From assembly GCA_013414765.1 (NCBI GenBank), contig CP058708.1, positions 3,281,553 through 3,345,552 of the forward strand: 64,000 nucleotides of DNA. The letters are read 5' to 3'. A program made the position numbers and the translations under genes. The stretch's first letter is position 1. Every line of letters begins with the position of its first letter. The notes under the pieces were generated by a model. The model saw only the letters and a program-made list of their open reading frames with translations, was not told the origin of the DNA and did not search any database. This DNA comes from Candidatus Accumulibacter cognatus (GTDB lineage: Bacteria; Pseudomonadota; Gammaproteobacteria; Burkholderiales; Rhodocyclaceae). This document shows positions 40,189-48,282 of the stretch, one piece after another.

Positions 40189-40546
40189 GGATGATTCCCT
40201 TTCAATTTGGTTGCGTGGTCCCGAGACACCGGTGGGTGTGGCGCTGCGGGGGGTGCCGTGGAGCCGTCCGCAGAGCGGTACTGCTCGTTGCGAAATCAAA
40301 GAACTGCTAGGAACCCAAGCCTTGGACGGTAGGGGCTGGGGCACAGAAAATCTGCCGTTGTCAGACTCGCCGACCCGCCAATTGGCCTAATAATGTTACA
40401 TGTTTTTAGGGTGTGTCAACCACTTGTGTGTTACTTTAAGGTCGGTGCAGCCCGGTTCTACAGGCGCCTGCCGAATCATCTGGGAAGGCCTATGGTGTTC
40501 GAAAGATCGTATAAATTTCCTGATGTTATTACCATTAAGGATGCGT

Positions 40547-40563
40547 TCGGATCGTACATCCGA
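40547..40563 (+). repeat. Inverted repeat upstream of paaN, possible operator
   Basis: TCGGAT (40547-40552) and ATCCGA (40558-40563) are perfect inverted arms separated by CGTAC. It lies just upstream of the candidate -35 box at 40595 and could bind PaaX or another regulator. Confidence 0.4.
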
Positions 40564-40594
40564 TCTGGCATCGAGTTATTATCGATACAAGACC

Positions 40595-40623
40595 TTGACA
40601 GTCCGTCGTGTTCTTTGTAACGT
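40595..40623 (+). promoter_or_regulatory. Candidate promoter of paaN
   Basis: A perfect TTGACA (40595-40600) is followed after 17 bases by TAACGT (40618-40623), a weak -10 box. The paaN ATG is 86 bases further. Weak -10 boxes are common at regulated promoters. Confidence 0.4.
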
Positions 40624-40709
40624 TTCTCATTAGGATTATTGCTAGGCCGCCGCCCTGATTGAGCCGTTGGCGAGGGCGAGGCGTTGATGTAAAACTATGT
40701 GGAGGAACT

Positions 40710-42371
40710 ATGGCTCACCCCTTGTTTGAAAGGCACCGTGCAACTCTGGATGCCGCCCTTGAAGCGATTCGTGTTCGCGGCTACTGGTCAGCGTATTCCG
40801 AGATGCCGAGCCCCAAGGTCTATGGGGAAACAGCGATGCAGGATGGCAAGGCCGCCATCGATGCCTTGCGTGGTCAGGAGTTTTTGCTTGACATGCCGGG
40901 GCGGATCGGGGCGGTGGCGTCCGAACGTTCGCCTTACGGCGTGGAACTGTCGATCAGCTATCCGGAATGCGATCCGCAGGCGCTCATCGATGCCGGTCTA
41001 GCGGCCATGCCGGCATGGCAGAAGGTCGGTGCCGACGGCCGTACCGGAATTTGCCTTGAGGCGCTGCAGCGCATCAATCAGCGCAGCTTCGAGATTGCCC
41101 ATGCGGTGATGATGACCACCGGGCAAGGCTGGATGATGGCATTCCAGGCCGGCGGGCCGCATGCGCAGGACCGCGGATTGGAGGCGCTTGCCTATGCCTG
41201 GCGAGAGATGTCCTTTGTGCCGAACGAAGCGCTTTGGGAAAAACCTCAGGGCAAGAACCCACCGCTGACGATGCGCAAGCACTTCGAGATTGTTGGCCGT
41301 GGCGTGGCCTTGGTGATTGGTTGCGGGACCTTCCCGACCTGGAATACCTATCCGGGTCTTTTCGCAGCGCTGGCGACAGGCAATGCCGTGATTGTCAAGC
41401 CGCATGAAAACGCCATCCTGCCGGCGGCGATATCGGTCAGGATCATCCGCGAAGTACTGGCGGAAAACGGCATCGATCCGAATCTGGTGACGCTTGCGGT
41501 GACCTCGGACCGCAAGACGACGCAGGCGCTGGCGGTCAATCCGGCGGTGAAGTCTGTAGATTTCACCGGCAGTAATGCCTTTGGGGAATGGTTGAAGGAA
41601 CATTGTCGACAGGCACAGGTGTATGCAGAGCTGGCGGGTGTGAACAACGTGATCATTGAATCCACCGATGACTACAAGGGAATGTTGAAGAATCTGGCTT
41701 TCACCTTGGCGCTCTACTCCGGGCAGATGTGTACGACGACGCAAGCGATCATCGTGCCGGCGGATGGCATTGAAACCGATGAAGGGCACAAGAGCTTCGA
41801 CCAGATTGGCGCGGATCTCGGGGCAGCGCTTGACGGCTTGTTGGCGAAACCCGAAATCGCTACTGCGGTTCTCGGCGCCATTCAATCGTCCGACACTCTG
41901 GCCCGGCTGGCCGACGCGGCGGCGCTTGGCGAGGTCGTGGTCGCTTCGCGCAAGATCGAGCACGCGGAATATCCCATGGCAGAAGTCCGCACGCCCATCA
42001 TTCTCAAATGTGATGCTGCCGATGAAGGGGCCTACATGCAGGAGCGCTTTGGCCCGATCAGCTTTCTAGTCCGTGTGCAGAACAGTACTGCCGCTGTCGC
42101 GTTGTCGGAGCGCCTGGTGCATGAACACGGTGCCTTGACGGTTGGTCTCTATTCGACGCAACCCGAAGTGGTCGAAGCCGTGACCGCTGCGACTTGCCGT
42201 GCCAAGGTGGCACTGTCGATCAACCTGACCAGCGCGGTTTATGTCAACCAGTCAGCCGCTTTTTCTGACTACCATGCGACCGGGGGCAATCCTGCGGCAA
42301 CGACCTGTTATGCCGATGCCGCATTCGTCGCCAGCCGTTTCCGTGTCGTACAAAGGCGTTATCACGTCTAG
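40710..42371 (+). CDS. paaN: Phenylacetate degradation aldehyde dehydrogenase PaaN
   Basis: PaaN-type proteins oxidise the open-ring semialdehyde-CoA formed after hydrolysis of oxepin-CoA. The ATG at 40710 follows TGGAGGAACT and gives 553 residues. GRGVALVIGCGTFPTWNTYP begins the NAD-binding half, AELAGVNN holds the general base and C341 in GQMCTTTQAI is the catalytic cysteine. The protein ends without the MaoC-like hydratase domain that the two-domain PaaZ has, so a separate hydratase must open the oxepin ring. The family name is clear from the overall pattern. It starts the + strand paa cluster. Confidence 0.88.
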   Translation: MAHPLFERHRATLDAALEAIRVRGYWSAYSEMPSPKVYGETAMQDGKAAIDALRGQEFLLDMPGRIGAVASERSPYGVELSISYPECDPQALIDAGLAAMPAWQKVGADGRTGICLEALQRINQRSFEIAHAVMMTTGQGWMMAFQAGGPHAQDRGLEALAYAWREMSFVPNEALWEKPQGKNPPLTMRKHFEIVGRGVALVIGCGTFPTWNTYPGLFAALATGNAVIVKPHENAILPAAISVRIIREVLAENGIDPNLVTLAVTSDRKTTQALAVNPAVKSVDFTGSNAFGEWLKEHCRQAQVYAELAGVNNVIIESTDDYKGMLKNLAFTLALYSGQMCTTTQAIIVPADGIETDEGHKSFDQIGADLGAALDGLLAKPEIATAVLGAIQSSDTLARLADAAALGEVVVASRKIEHAEYPMAEVRTPIILKCDAADEGAYMQERFGPISFLVRVQNSTAAVALSERLVHEHGALTVGLYSTQPEVVEAVTAATCRAKVALSINLTSAVYVNQSAAFSDYHATGGNPAATTCYADAAFVASRFRVVQRRYHV

Positions 42372-42611
42372 CGCTTCACGGGTCTGGCGCTTGGGTCGAA
42401 GGCCGCGGTGCATGCAGGGCGCGCCGCCGGCCGCTGAAGCCAATAGGCTGGTCTGCAAGGGTCATCCGACGGTGCACTGTGGTTGCGCAGAGACCGAGAC
42501 CGAGAGTGAAGTGGTCCGTGGCCGAAAGCGTTCCTCCGCCAGCTGGCGAGCACGGAGAACGTTCCTGGGCCGGGATCTTGCCCAACAACCTGGTGAATGA
42601 AAGGGGTGTGC

Positions 42612-43403
42612 ATGGCTTTCGAGACTATTCTTTTCTCCGTTGTGGACGGAGTGGCGCGTCTGACGCTGAATCGACCGGATCGCCTCAACAGTTTTACCGA
42701 ACAGATGCACGCGGAAGTGAGGGCGGCCCTGGCGCTGCTCCGCGAGGACAGAACGGCGCGCGTCTTCGTTCTCAGTGGCGCTGGCAGAGGTTTCTGCGCC
42801 GGTCAGGACCTGGCCGATCGAAGTGTCTTGCCTGGAGAGGCCCCGGTGGATCTGGGAGCCAGCGTCGAGAACAATTACAAACCGCTCGTCCTGGCGCTCC
42901 AGAATCTGGCGATGCCCACGATCTGTGCGGTGAATGGCGTTGCCGCCGGGGCGGGTGCCAACCTTGCTCTGGCCTGCGACCTGGTTGTGGCCAGCCGTTC
43001 CGCATCCTTCATCCAGTCATTCAGCAAGATCGGTCTGATCCCGGATACGGGGGGGACTTACGTATTGCCGCAGCGCATCGGCGTTGCACGCGCAATGGGG
43101 CTGGCATTGCTCGGAGACAAGCTTGCAGCCGAACAGGCGGCCGCATGGGGCTTGATCTGGTCATGTGTCGATGACGCGCAGTTCGCTGAGACAGTGGACC
43201 GTCTGGCCGCACAACTCGCACTGGCTCCGACCAAGGCGCTGGTCCGCACGCGGCAGGCGATGCGCGCCAGCCATCTCAACACTCTGGAGCAGCAACTCGA
43301 CCTCGAACGCGACTTCATGCGCGAACTCGGTCACAGTGACGATTATCGGGAAGGCGTCAGTGCCTTCATGGAAAAGCGGTCGCCGCGGTATACCGGCGAA
43401 TAG
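42612..43403 (+). CDS. paaG: Ring 1,2-epoxyphenylacetyl-CoA isomerase PaaG
   Basis: PaaG isomerises the ring epoxide of phenylacetyl-CoA to oxepin-CoA and also shifts double bonds later in the pathway. The ATG at 42612 with AAAGGGG upstream gives 263 residues (E. coli 262). The crotonase motifs GAGRGFCAGQDL, CAVNGVAAGAGANLAL and FSKIGLIPDTGGTYVLPQ are nearly those of E. coli, including the catalytic aspartate in IPDTGG. LDLERDFMRELGHSDDYREG closes the protein. A 240-base GC-rich gap separates it from paaN, with no gene in it. Confidence 0.94.
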   Translation: MAFETILFSVVDGVARLTLNRPDRLNSFTEQMHAEVRAALALLREDRTARVFVLSGAGRGFCAGQDLADRSVLPGEAPVDLGASVENNYKPLVLALQNLAMPTICAVNGVAAGAGANLALACDLVVASRSASFIQSFSKIGLIPDTGGTYVLPQRIGVARAMGLALLGDKLAAEQAAAWGLIWSCVDDAQFAETVDRLAAQLALAPTKALVRTRQAMRASHLNTLEQQLDLERDFMRELGHSDDYREGVSAFMEKRSPRYTGE

Positions 43404-43539
43404 GCCGTCCGCCCACTGGTAACACGGCTGGCGCCATGCTCACGGTGAGGCGTCAGTGAGGCTGCGAAGTATCCATCCGATGGCGCAACAAGAGGATATT
43501 TCGCCTGCCGCAGTTACAGCAGCAGATTCATCCAGCGTC

Positions 43540-43560
43540 ACGGAAGGAATCGTATTCCGT
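43540..43560 (+). repeat. Inverted repeat before paaK, possible operator
   Basis: ACGGAA (43540-43545) and TTCCGT (43555-43560) flank nine bases. GGAAT and ATTCC (43546-43558) form a second overlapping inverted pair. It is 26 bases before the paaK GTG and could be an operator or a leader hairpin. Confidence 0.4.
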
Positions 43561-43585
43561 CATATTACTAACCAAGGAGGAGATC

Positions 43586-44911
43586 GTGACCAGCAAAACC
43601 CCCCAGCCGGGAGATTTGGAGCCCATTGAAACCGCCAGCCGCGACGAGATCTCGGCATTGCAATTGCAGCGCTTGAAGTGGAGCCTGAAGCATGCGTATG
43701 ACAACGTTCCGCACTACCAACGGACTTTTTCCGCTGCGGGTGTCCATCCGGACGACTTGCGCAGTCTTGAAGACCTGGCGAAGTTCCCGTTCACGACCAA
43801 GGTTGATTTGCGGGACAACTATCCTTTTGGCTTGTTTGCAGTGCCGCGCGAGAAAGTGGTGCGCGTGCACGCCTCGTCGGGAACCACCGGCAAACCGGTG
43901 GTGGTCGGGTATACCCGTAACGACATAGACATGTGGGCCAATGTCGTGGCGCGGTCGATCCGCGCAGCTGGTGGGCGGCCCGGCGACATCGTGCACGTGA
44001 CTTACGGTTACGGACTATTCACCGGTGGCCTGGGTGCGCACTATGGTGCCGAGCGCCTGGGTTGTACTGTGATTCCAATGTCCGGCGGTAATACCGAAAA
44101 ACAGGTCCAGATCATTCAGGATTTTAAGCCCGACATCATCATGGTGACCCCTTCGTACATGCTGGTGATCGCCGAAGAGTTCGCAAATCAGGGCCTTGAC
44201 GGTCGCGACTGCTCGCTCAAGTTGGGAATTTTCGGGGCCGAACCCTGGACCAATGAAATGCGTCGCGAAATCGAATCCAAGATGGGTCTTGATGCGGTGG
44301 ATATCTATGGTCTTTCGGAGGTCATCGGCCCCGGCGTGGCTAGTGAATGCGTGGAAACGAAAGATGGCCCGGTGATCTGGGAAGACCATTTCTACCCTGA
44401 AGTGATCAACCCGGAGACCGGTGAAGTGTGTGCCGATGGCGAGGAGGGCGAACTGGTGTTCACCTCTCTGACCAAGGAGGCTTTCCCGGTCATTCGCTAC
44501 CGGACTCGCGACCTGACCCGTTTGCTGCCCCCGACGGCGCGTTCCTTCCGTCGGCTGGCGAAAATCGTCGGGCGTTCCGACGACATGTTGATCATCCGTG
44601 GGGTGAACGTATTCCCGACACAGATCGAGGAAATGATCCTTCGCGACGACAAATTGTCCGGGCAATACCAGATCGTGGTGTCCCGCGATGGCCTCATGGA
44701 CCAAATGGAAGTGCTGTGTGAACTGCAGCCAGGCGTCGCCAAGCAAATGTCTCCGGCCGACGTCGCAAGCGTGGGACGACGTTTGCAGCAGACCATCAAG
44801 TCGCTGATCGGCGTATCGACCCAGGTTCAGGTCCTGCCGCCAAACTCGATCACCCGAACCTTGGTGGGCAAGGCCAAGCGGGTCATCGACAAGAGGTTGG
44901 GTAATGGCTGA
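43586..44911 (+). CDS. paaK: Phenylacetate-CoA ligase PaaK (GTG start)
   Basis: PaaK activates phenylacetate to phenylacetyl-CoA with ATP, the first step of the aerobic pathway. The start is GTG at 43586 behind AAGGAGGAGATC, giving 441 residues. The AMP-binding loop [15 protein letters not shown] spans about residues 96-110. [37 protein letters not shown] and [13 protein letters not shown] are family signatures, and the C-terminal domain [15 protein letters not shown] is complete. Its last eight bases overlap the start of paaJ, so the two are coupled. Confidence 0.95.
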   Translation: MTSKTPQPGDLEPIETASRDEISALQLQRLKWSLKHAYDNVPHYQRTFSAAGVHPDDLRSLEDLAKFPFTTKVDLRDNYPFGLFAVPREKVVRVHASSGTTGKPVVVGYTRNDIDMWANVVARSIRAAGGRPGDIVHVTYGYGLFTGGLGAHYGAERLGCTVIPMSGGNTEKQVQIIQDFKPDIIMVTPSYMLVIAEEFANQGLDGRDCSLKLGIFGAEPWTNEMRREIESKMGLDAVDIYGLSEVIGPGVASECVETKDGPVIWEDHFYPEVINPETGEVCADGEEGELVFTSLTKEAFPVIRYRTRDLTRLLPPTARSFRRLAKIVGRSDDMLIIRGVNVFPTQIEEMILRDDKLSGQYQIVVSRDGLMDQMEVLCELQPGVAKQMSPADVASVGRRLQQTIKSLIGVSTQVQVLPPNSITRTLVGKAKRVIDKRLGNG

Positions 44912-46109
44912 AGCGTTCATCTGCGACGCAGTGCGAACGCCGGTCGGTCGCTATGGGGGCAGCCTGGCCACTTTACGGGCCGACGATCTGGCTAGCCTGC
45001 CGATTCGGGCCCTGGTCGAGCGCAATCCGGGTGTCGCCTGGGAGCAGGTCGATGACGTCGTCTATGGATGCGCCAATCAGGCCGGTGAGGACAATCGCGA
45101 TGTGGCGCGCATGGCCGTTCTTCTTGCGGGTCTGCCAGTGGATGTCCCGGGAAGCACGCTCAATCGCTTATGCGGTTCCGGTCTGGACGCGATTGCCCAG
45201 GCCGCACGCGCGATTCGCTCCAGGGAAGCGGACCTGATGATTGCCGGCGGTGTCGAAAGCATGTCGCGGGCACCGTTCGTCATGGGCAAGGCCGCCAGCG
45301 CTTTTCAGCGCAGCCTTGAAGTATTTGATACGACCATCGGCTGGCGTTTTGTTAACCCGAAAATGAAGGCCATGTACGGGATCGACTCGATGCCAGAAAC
45401 GGCCGAGAACGTCGCTGCCGAGTTTGCCATCAGCCGCAGCGATCAGGATGCATTCGCGTGGCGTAGCCAGCAGCGCTGGGCGGCTGCCGACGCTGCCGGC
45501 CGTTTCGCGGACGAGATTCTGGCCGTCGAGATTGCGCAACAGAAGGGCGAGCCCAAACGATTTGTTCGTGATGAGCATGCACGTCCGGAGGTGACGCTGG
45601 AAGCGCTGGCGGCGCTGAAAGGAGTGGTCAAGAGTGGCGGTACGATCACTGCCGGTAACGCGTCCGGAGTCAATGATGGCGCATGTGCGCTGCTTGTTGC
45701 CAGCGAGGCGTCGGCGGCGCGTCATGGCCTGGTTCCCAAGGCACGCATCGTCGGCGCTGCAGTCGCCGGCGTTCCACCGCGCATCATGGGGATCGGGCCG
45801 GCACCCGCGACGCGCAAGCTGCTCGCGCGCCTGGGTATCGATCTCATGGACATCGATTTGATCGAGCTGAACGAAGCGTTTGCAGCGCAGGGGCTGGCCG
45901 TGTTGCGGCAATTGGGCCTGCCCGATGATGCCGAACAGGTTAATCCCAATGGTGGCGCCATCGCCATTGGCCATCCTCTGGGAATGAGCGGGGCAAGGCT
46001 GGCGACAACGGCTACCTACGAGCTGCAGCGACGCGGTGGCCGTTATGCCCTATGTACGATGTGCATCGGTGTCGGACAAGGCATTGCGATGTTGCTGGAA
46101 CGGGTCTGA
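44904..46109 (+). CDS. paaJ: 3-oxoadipyl-CoA thiolase PaaJ/PcaF
   Basis: This thiolase cleaves 3-oxoadipyl-CoA to succinyl-CoA and acetyl-CoA and, in the paa pathway, also removes acetyl-CoA from the 3-oxo dehydrosuberyl-CoA intermediate. The 401 residues have C90 (RLCGSGLDA), H357 ([12 protein letters not shown]) and C387 (TMCIGVGQG). The N-terminus [20 protein letters not shown] and the [15 protein letters not shown] segment are characteristic of the 3-oxoadipyl-CoA group. It overlaps paaK by eight bases and converges with the AraC gene. Confidence 0.93.
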   Translation: MAEAFICDAVRTPVGRYGGSLATLRADDLASLPIRALVERNPGVAWEQVDDVVYGCANQAGEDNRDVARMAVLLAGLPVDVPGSTLNRLCGSGLDAIAQAARAIRSREADLMIAGGVESMSRAPFVMGKAASAFQRSLEVFDTTIGWRFVNPKMKAMYGIDSMPETAENVAAEFAISRSDQDAFAWRSQQRWAAADAAGRFADEILAVEIAQQKGEPKRFVRDEHARPEVTLEALAALKGVVKSGGTITAGNASGVNDGACALLVASEASAARHGLVPKARIVGAAVAGVPPRIMGIGPAPATRKLLARLGIDLMDIDLIELNEAFAAQGLAVLRQLGLPDDAEQVNPNGGAIAIGHPLGMSGARLATTATYELQRRGGRYALCTMCIGVGQGIAMLLERV

Positions 46110-46119
46110 GTGGTCTTGT

Positions 46120-46147
46120 CGGGCGGCGGTCGGGCACTTGCCGCCCG
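46120..46147. terminator. Hairpin between convergent paaJ and the AraC gene
   Basis: CGGGCGGC (46120-46127) and GCCGCCCG (46140-46147) pair perfectly with a 12-base loop. No T run follows on either strand. A terminator role is likely from its place between convergent genes. Confidence 0.5.
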
Positions 46148-46160
46148 GTGATTGCCTGGA

Positions 46161-47180
46161 TCAGGTTTTCAGCGTGCGCTGCCGATAGACGCCGGGAGCC
46201 ACGCCGGTCCAGGTCTTGAACGCCCGGTAGAAAGCGGCAGCATCCGAAAAACCGATGTGTTCGGCGATTTCCTCGATCGACAGACGAGAGTGATCGAGGC
46301 AGTCGATCGCGACGTCGCGGCGCAGACCGTCCTTGATTTCCTGGAAGTTGGTGCCTTCGCCAATCAGCCTGCGGTGCAAGGTGCGCTGCGAAAACCCGAC
46401 CGCTTGTGCCGCTTCGGCGATGTCCACATGCGCCGGCAGCGCATCTTTCAGGATGGCTCGGATCTTCTCGCTGAGCAGGTCGGTGGCGCGATATTGCCAC
46501 AGCAGATTTCCCGGTGCGGCGCGCAGGAACTGGTGTAGAGAGTCGACGTCCTGGCTGACTGCCCGGTCAAGGTAAGGCACCGGGATGCCCATGGCCGATA
46601 CGGGTGCGGAAAAGGCAATTTCGCCAGGGAACAAACGAGCGTATTCGTCCCCGTGTATCGGACACGGCCCCGCGAAACGTACTGCCGTCAATTTGATGCG
46701 TTCGCCGATGAGCCAAGAAGCAAGGATATGCAGGCTTTTGAAATAAACGACCGGGAGGAAAGTCGGGTGTTGTTGAGAGCGGGAGGAGGGCCCGGTCAAG
46801 GTGATCCAGGCAACATCGCCTTCCTTTCGGAAGTTCAGGTGAATCTCGTCGGTCAGCAGGCGGTGGGCTTTGACCCAGCGTGCCAGTACCACGTATAGCG
46901 ACAGGGCACCAAACAGCGATGCACGGGCAAGGAAGACGAAGGAACCTCGTCGCAGCGGCTTGGCAAGGTGGCCCATCATTTCATCGTCCAGCTCGTCCAT
47001 CAGCGAAAGTACCAGGGTTTGGTATTGGGTTCCGGAGATGCGTGCCAATGGTAATTCGATCAACTCGCGCGGGATATTCGCATGTTCCAGAAACGGCTGC
47101 GGATCTTGCTGGCGGAGTTTGAGTCCACCCAGCGTTTCACGTACGAAGCCGATGTGTACGGAGATCGGAGGCGAGTTCAT
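46161..47180 (-). CDS. AraC-family transcriptional regulator
   Basis: The ATG at 47180 gives 339 residues starting MNSPPISVHIGFVRETLGGL. The frame is open further upstream, but that part covers a promoter-like AT-rich region. The first 230 residues look like the arabinose-binding-type sensor domain of the OruR/ArgR-like AraC group. The end has two helix-turn-helix units (AEAAQAVGFSQRTLHRRL and EIAEHIGFSDAAAFYRAFK) and the closing TGVAPGVYRQR. It is divergent from the MaoC/acyl-CoA synthetase/phaC genes and probably controls them. The inducer is unknown. Confidence 0.88.
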   Translation of the reverse strand: MNSPPISVHIGFVRETLGGLKLRQQDPQPFLEHANIPRELIELPLARISGTQYQTLVLSLMDELDDEMMGHLAKPLRRGSFVFLARASLFGALSLYVVLARWVKAHRLLTDEIHLNFRKEGDVAWITLTGPSSRSQQHPTFLPVVYFKSLHILASWLIGERIKLTAVRFAGPCPIHGDEYARLFPGEIAFSAPVSAMGIPVPYLDRAVSQDVDSLHQFLRAAPGNLLWQYRATDLLSEKIRAILKDALPAHVDIAEAAQAVGFSQRTLHRRLIGEGTNFQEIKDGLRRDVAIDCLDHSRLSIEEIAEHIGFSDAAAFYRAFKTWTGVAPGVYRQRTLKT

Positions 47181-47199
47181 GGTGTCCAAAGTTCCTGGG

Positions 47200-47225
47200 A
47201 AATTTTGGCAAATTTTGCAATTTTT
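47200..47225. repeat. Phased A/T tracts upstream of the AraC gene
   Basis: AAATTTT, AAATTTT and AATTTTT occur at 47200, 47210 and 47219, about one helical turn apart. Such phasing is known to bend DNA. The tracts lie immediately upstream of the AraC start. Confidence 0.5.
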
Positions 47226-47283
47226 AGGCGTTCGGTGCAATGGCGTTCGGGCAGTCCTTTGCTTTAGCATTTGCGCTGTGGAC

Positions 47284-47318
47284 ATTGACAACACAGGGTA
47301 GTTATTGACAACCGGGTA
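47284..47318 (+). promoter_or_regulatory. Direct repeats, probable AraC-type operator
   Basis: ATTGACAAC occurs at 47284-47292 and again at 47304-47312, exactly 20 bases apart, each followed by GGGTA. Direct half-sites two helical turns apart are the pattern bound by AraC proteins. The repeats lie in the divergent space between the AraC gene and the MaoC gene. TTGACA inside each repeat could also be a -35 box. Confidence 0.55.
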
Positions 47319-47361
47319 AGGCAGGACACCTGCGGGTGAGACCCGATTTTGGGAGGCAGCG

Positions 47362-47802
47362 ATGATCGACAAGAAGTGGATTGGCTACACAGGACCAGAA
47401 GTAAGCTTTGATATTGAAAGAGGAAGATTGAAATTCTTCGCGCAGGCGATCGGCGAAAGCAATCCGATCTATCTGGATCAGAAAGCGGCACAGGCGGCTG
47501 GTTACCGCGACTTGCCGGTACCCCCGACTTTCCTGTTGGCGGCTGATCTGGACTCGAATGAACTGTTCAGTACCTTGGCAAAAATGGGCGTGTCGCTGGG
47601 AAAAATCCTGCATGGCGAGCAGGGCTACACCTATCACCAGCCGGTCTGTGCCGGCGAGACGGTCACGGTATGTTCGAGGATTTCCGACATCTACGACAAG
47701 AAGGGCGGAGCCTTGGAGTTCATCATCCGTGATTCGAGTGTCACCAACGCCAGCGGTGAGTTGGCGGCAGAGTTCCGTAGTGTCATTGTGGTTCGCAATT
47801 AG
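47362..47802 (+). CDS. MaoC-like dehydratase, non-catalytic-looking partner
   Basis: This 146-residue protein has the hotdog fold pattern of the FAS1-type/MaoC N-terminal dehydratase family. The hydratase motif is altered: IGESNPIYLDQKAA has E32 and Y37 where the active form has Asp and His. The next gene supplies an intact motif, so the two probably form a heteromer, as known for HadAB/HadBC and ChsH1-ChsH2. GGGAGGCAGCG precedes the ATG. It begins the + strand lipid/PHA operon, 12 bases before its partner. Confidence 0.82.
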   Translation: MIDKKWIGYTGPEVSFDIERGRLKFFAQAIGESNPIYLDQKAAQAAGYRDLPVPPTFLLAADLDSNELFSTLAKMGVSLGKILHGEQGYTYHQPVCAGETVTVCSRISDIYDKKGGALEFIIRDSSVTNASGELAAEFRSVIVVRN

Positions 47803-47813
47803 GAGAGGGTGAG

Positions 47814-48230
47814 ATGGTCGAACAGAATATGGTGATCAATGTGGGCGATGTCATTCCCGAGTTGAAACTGCCGCCGGTCACGCGTACGACGCTGGCCTTG
47901 TTCGCCGGCGCATCCGGCGATCACAACCCGATTCATGTCGACATCGATTTTGCGCGCAAGGCGGGAATGCCCGACGTGTTCGCGCATGGCATGCTGAGCA
48001 TGGCCTGGCTCGGGCGCCTGCTGACTGCCTGGGTACCGCAGTCGCAGTTGCGTACCTGGTCGGTGCGCTTTTTGGGGATCACTCATCTTGGCGACCGCGT
48101 GACCTGTGGCGGACGGGTGCTCGAGATCTTCGAAGAAAACGGCGAGCGGCGGGCCAAGCTGGAGATCCAGACCCGTAATCAGGAGGGCGAAGTCAAGATT
48201 GCTGGCGAGGCAGTGGTCTGTTTGCCCTGA
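47814..48230 (+). CDS. MaoC-like (R)-specific enoyl-CoA hydratase
   Basis: This 138-residue hotdog protein would hydrate trans-2-enoyl-CoA to (R)-3-hydroxyacyl-CoA. The hydratase-2 motif GASGDHNPIHVDIDFARKAG is intact, with D36 and H41 as the catalytic pair. With PHA synthase 1.8 kb downstream it could work like PhaJ and feed (R)-monomers from beta-oxidation to storage. Hydrolytic opening of oxepin-CoA for the nearby PaaN pathway, a job done by a MaoC domain in PaaZ, is another possibility. Confidence 0.85.
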   Translation: MVEQNMVINVGDVIPELKLPPVTRTTLALFAGASGDHNPIHVDIDFARKAGMPDVFAHGMLSMAWLGRLLTAWVPQSQLRTWSVRFLGITHLGDRVTCGGRVLEIFEENGERRAKLEIQTRNQEGEVKIAGEAVVCLP

Positions 48231-48282
48231 GGGGCATGCTGGTCATCCGACTGCGACGAGCAAGAACCAGGAGAAAACGATC

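Larger units (their letters stand above)
40189..40709. promoter_or_regulatory. Long divergent regulatory region between the diiron gene and paaN
   Basis: These 521 bases contain no credible gene. The part from about 40380 to 40640 is clearly AT-rich. A - strand TTGACA (40419-40414) could be a -35 box for the diiron gene, giving a leader of nearly 200 bases that contains CTGCGG/CCGCAG arms. A + strand promoter for paaN is possible at 40595-40623. An inverted repeat lies at 40547-40563. Two small overlapping open frames near 40393-40633 have no support. Confidence 0.6.

Noticed and set aside
40393-40633. Two overlapping small open frames of 75-77 codons upstream of paaN
   Set aside because: They lie in the AT-rich promoter region, have no good ribosome-binding site, no recognisable motif, and overlap each other in different frames.
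42372-42611. Gene or repeat in the paaN-paaG gap
   Set aside because: The 240 bases are GC-rich with tandem GAGACC-like bits but no open frame with motifs and no clear element.
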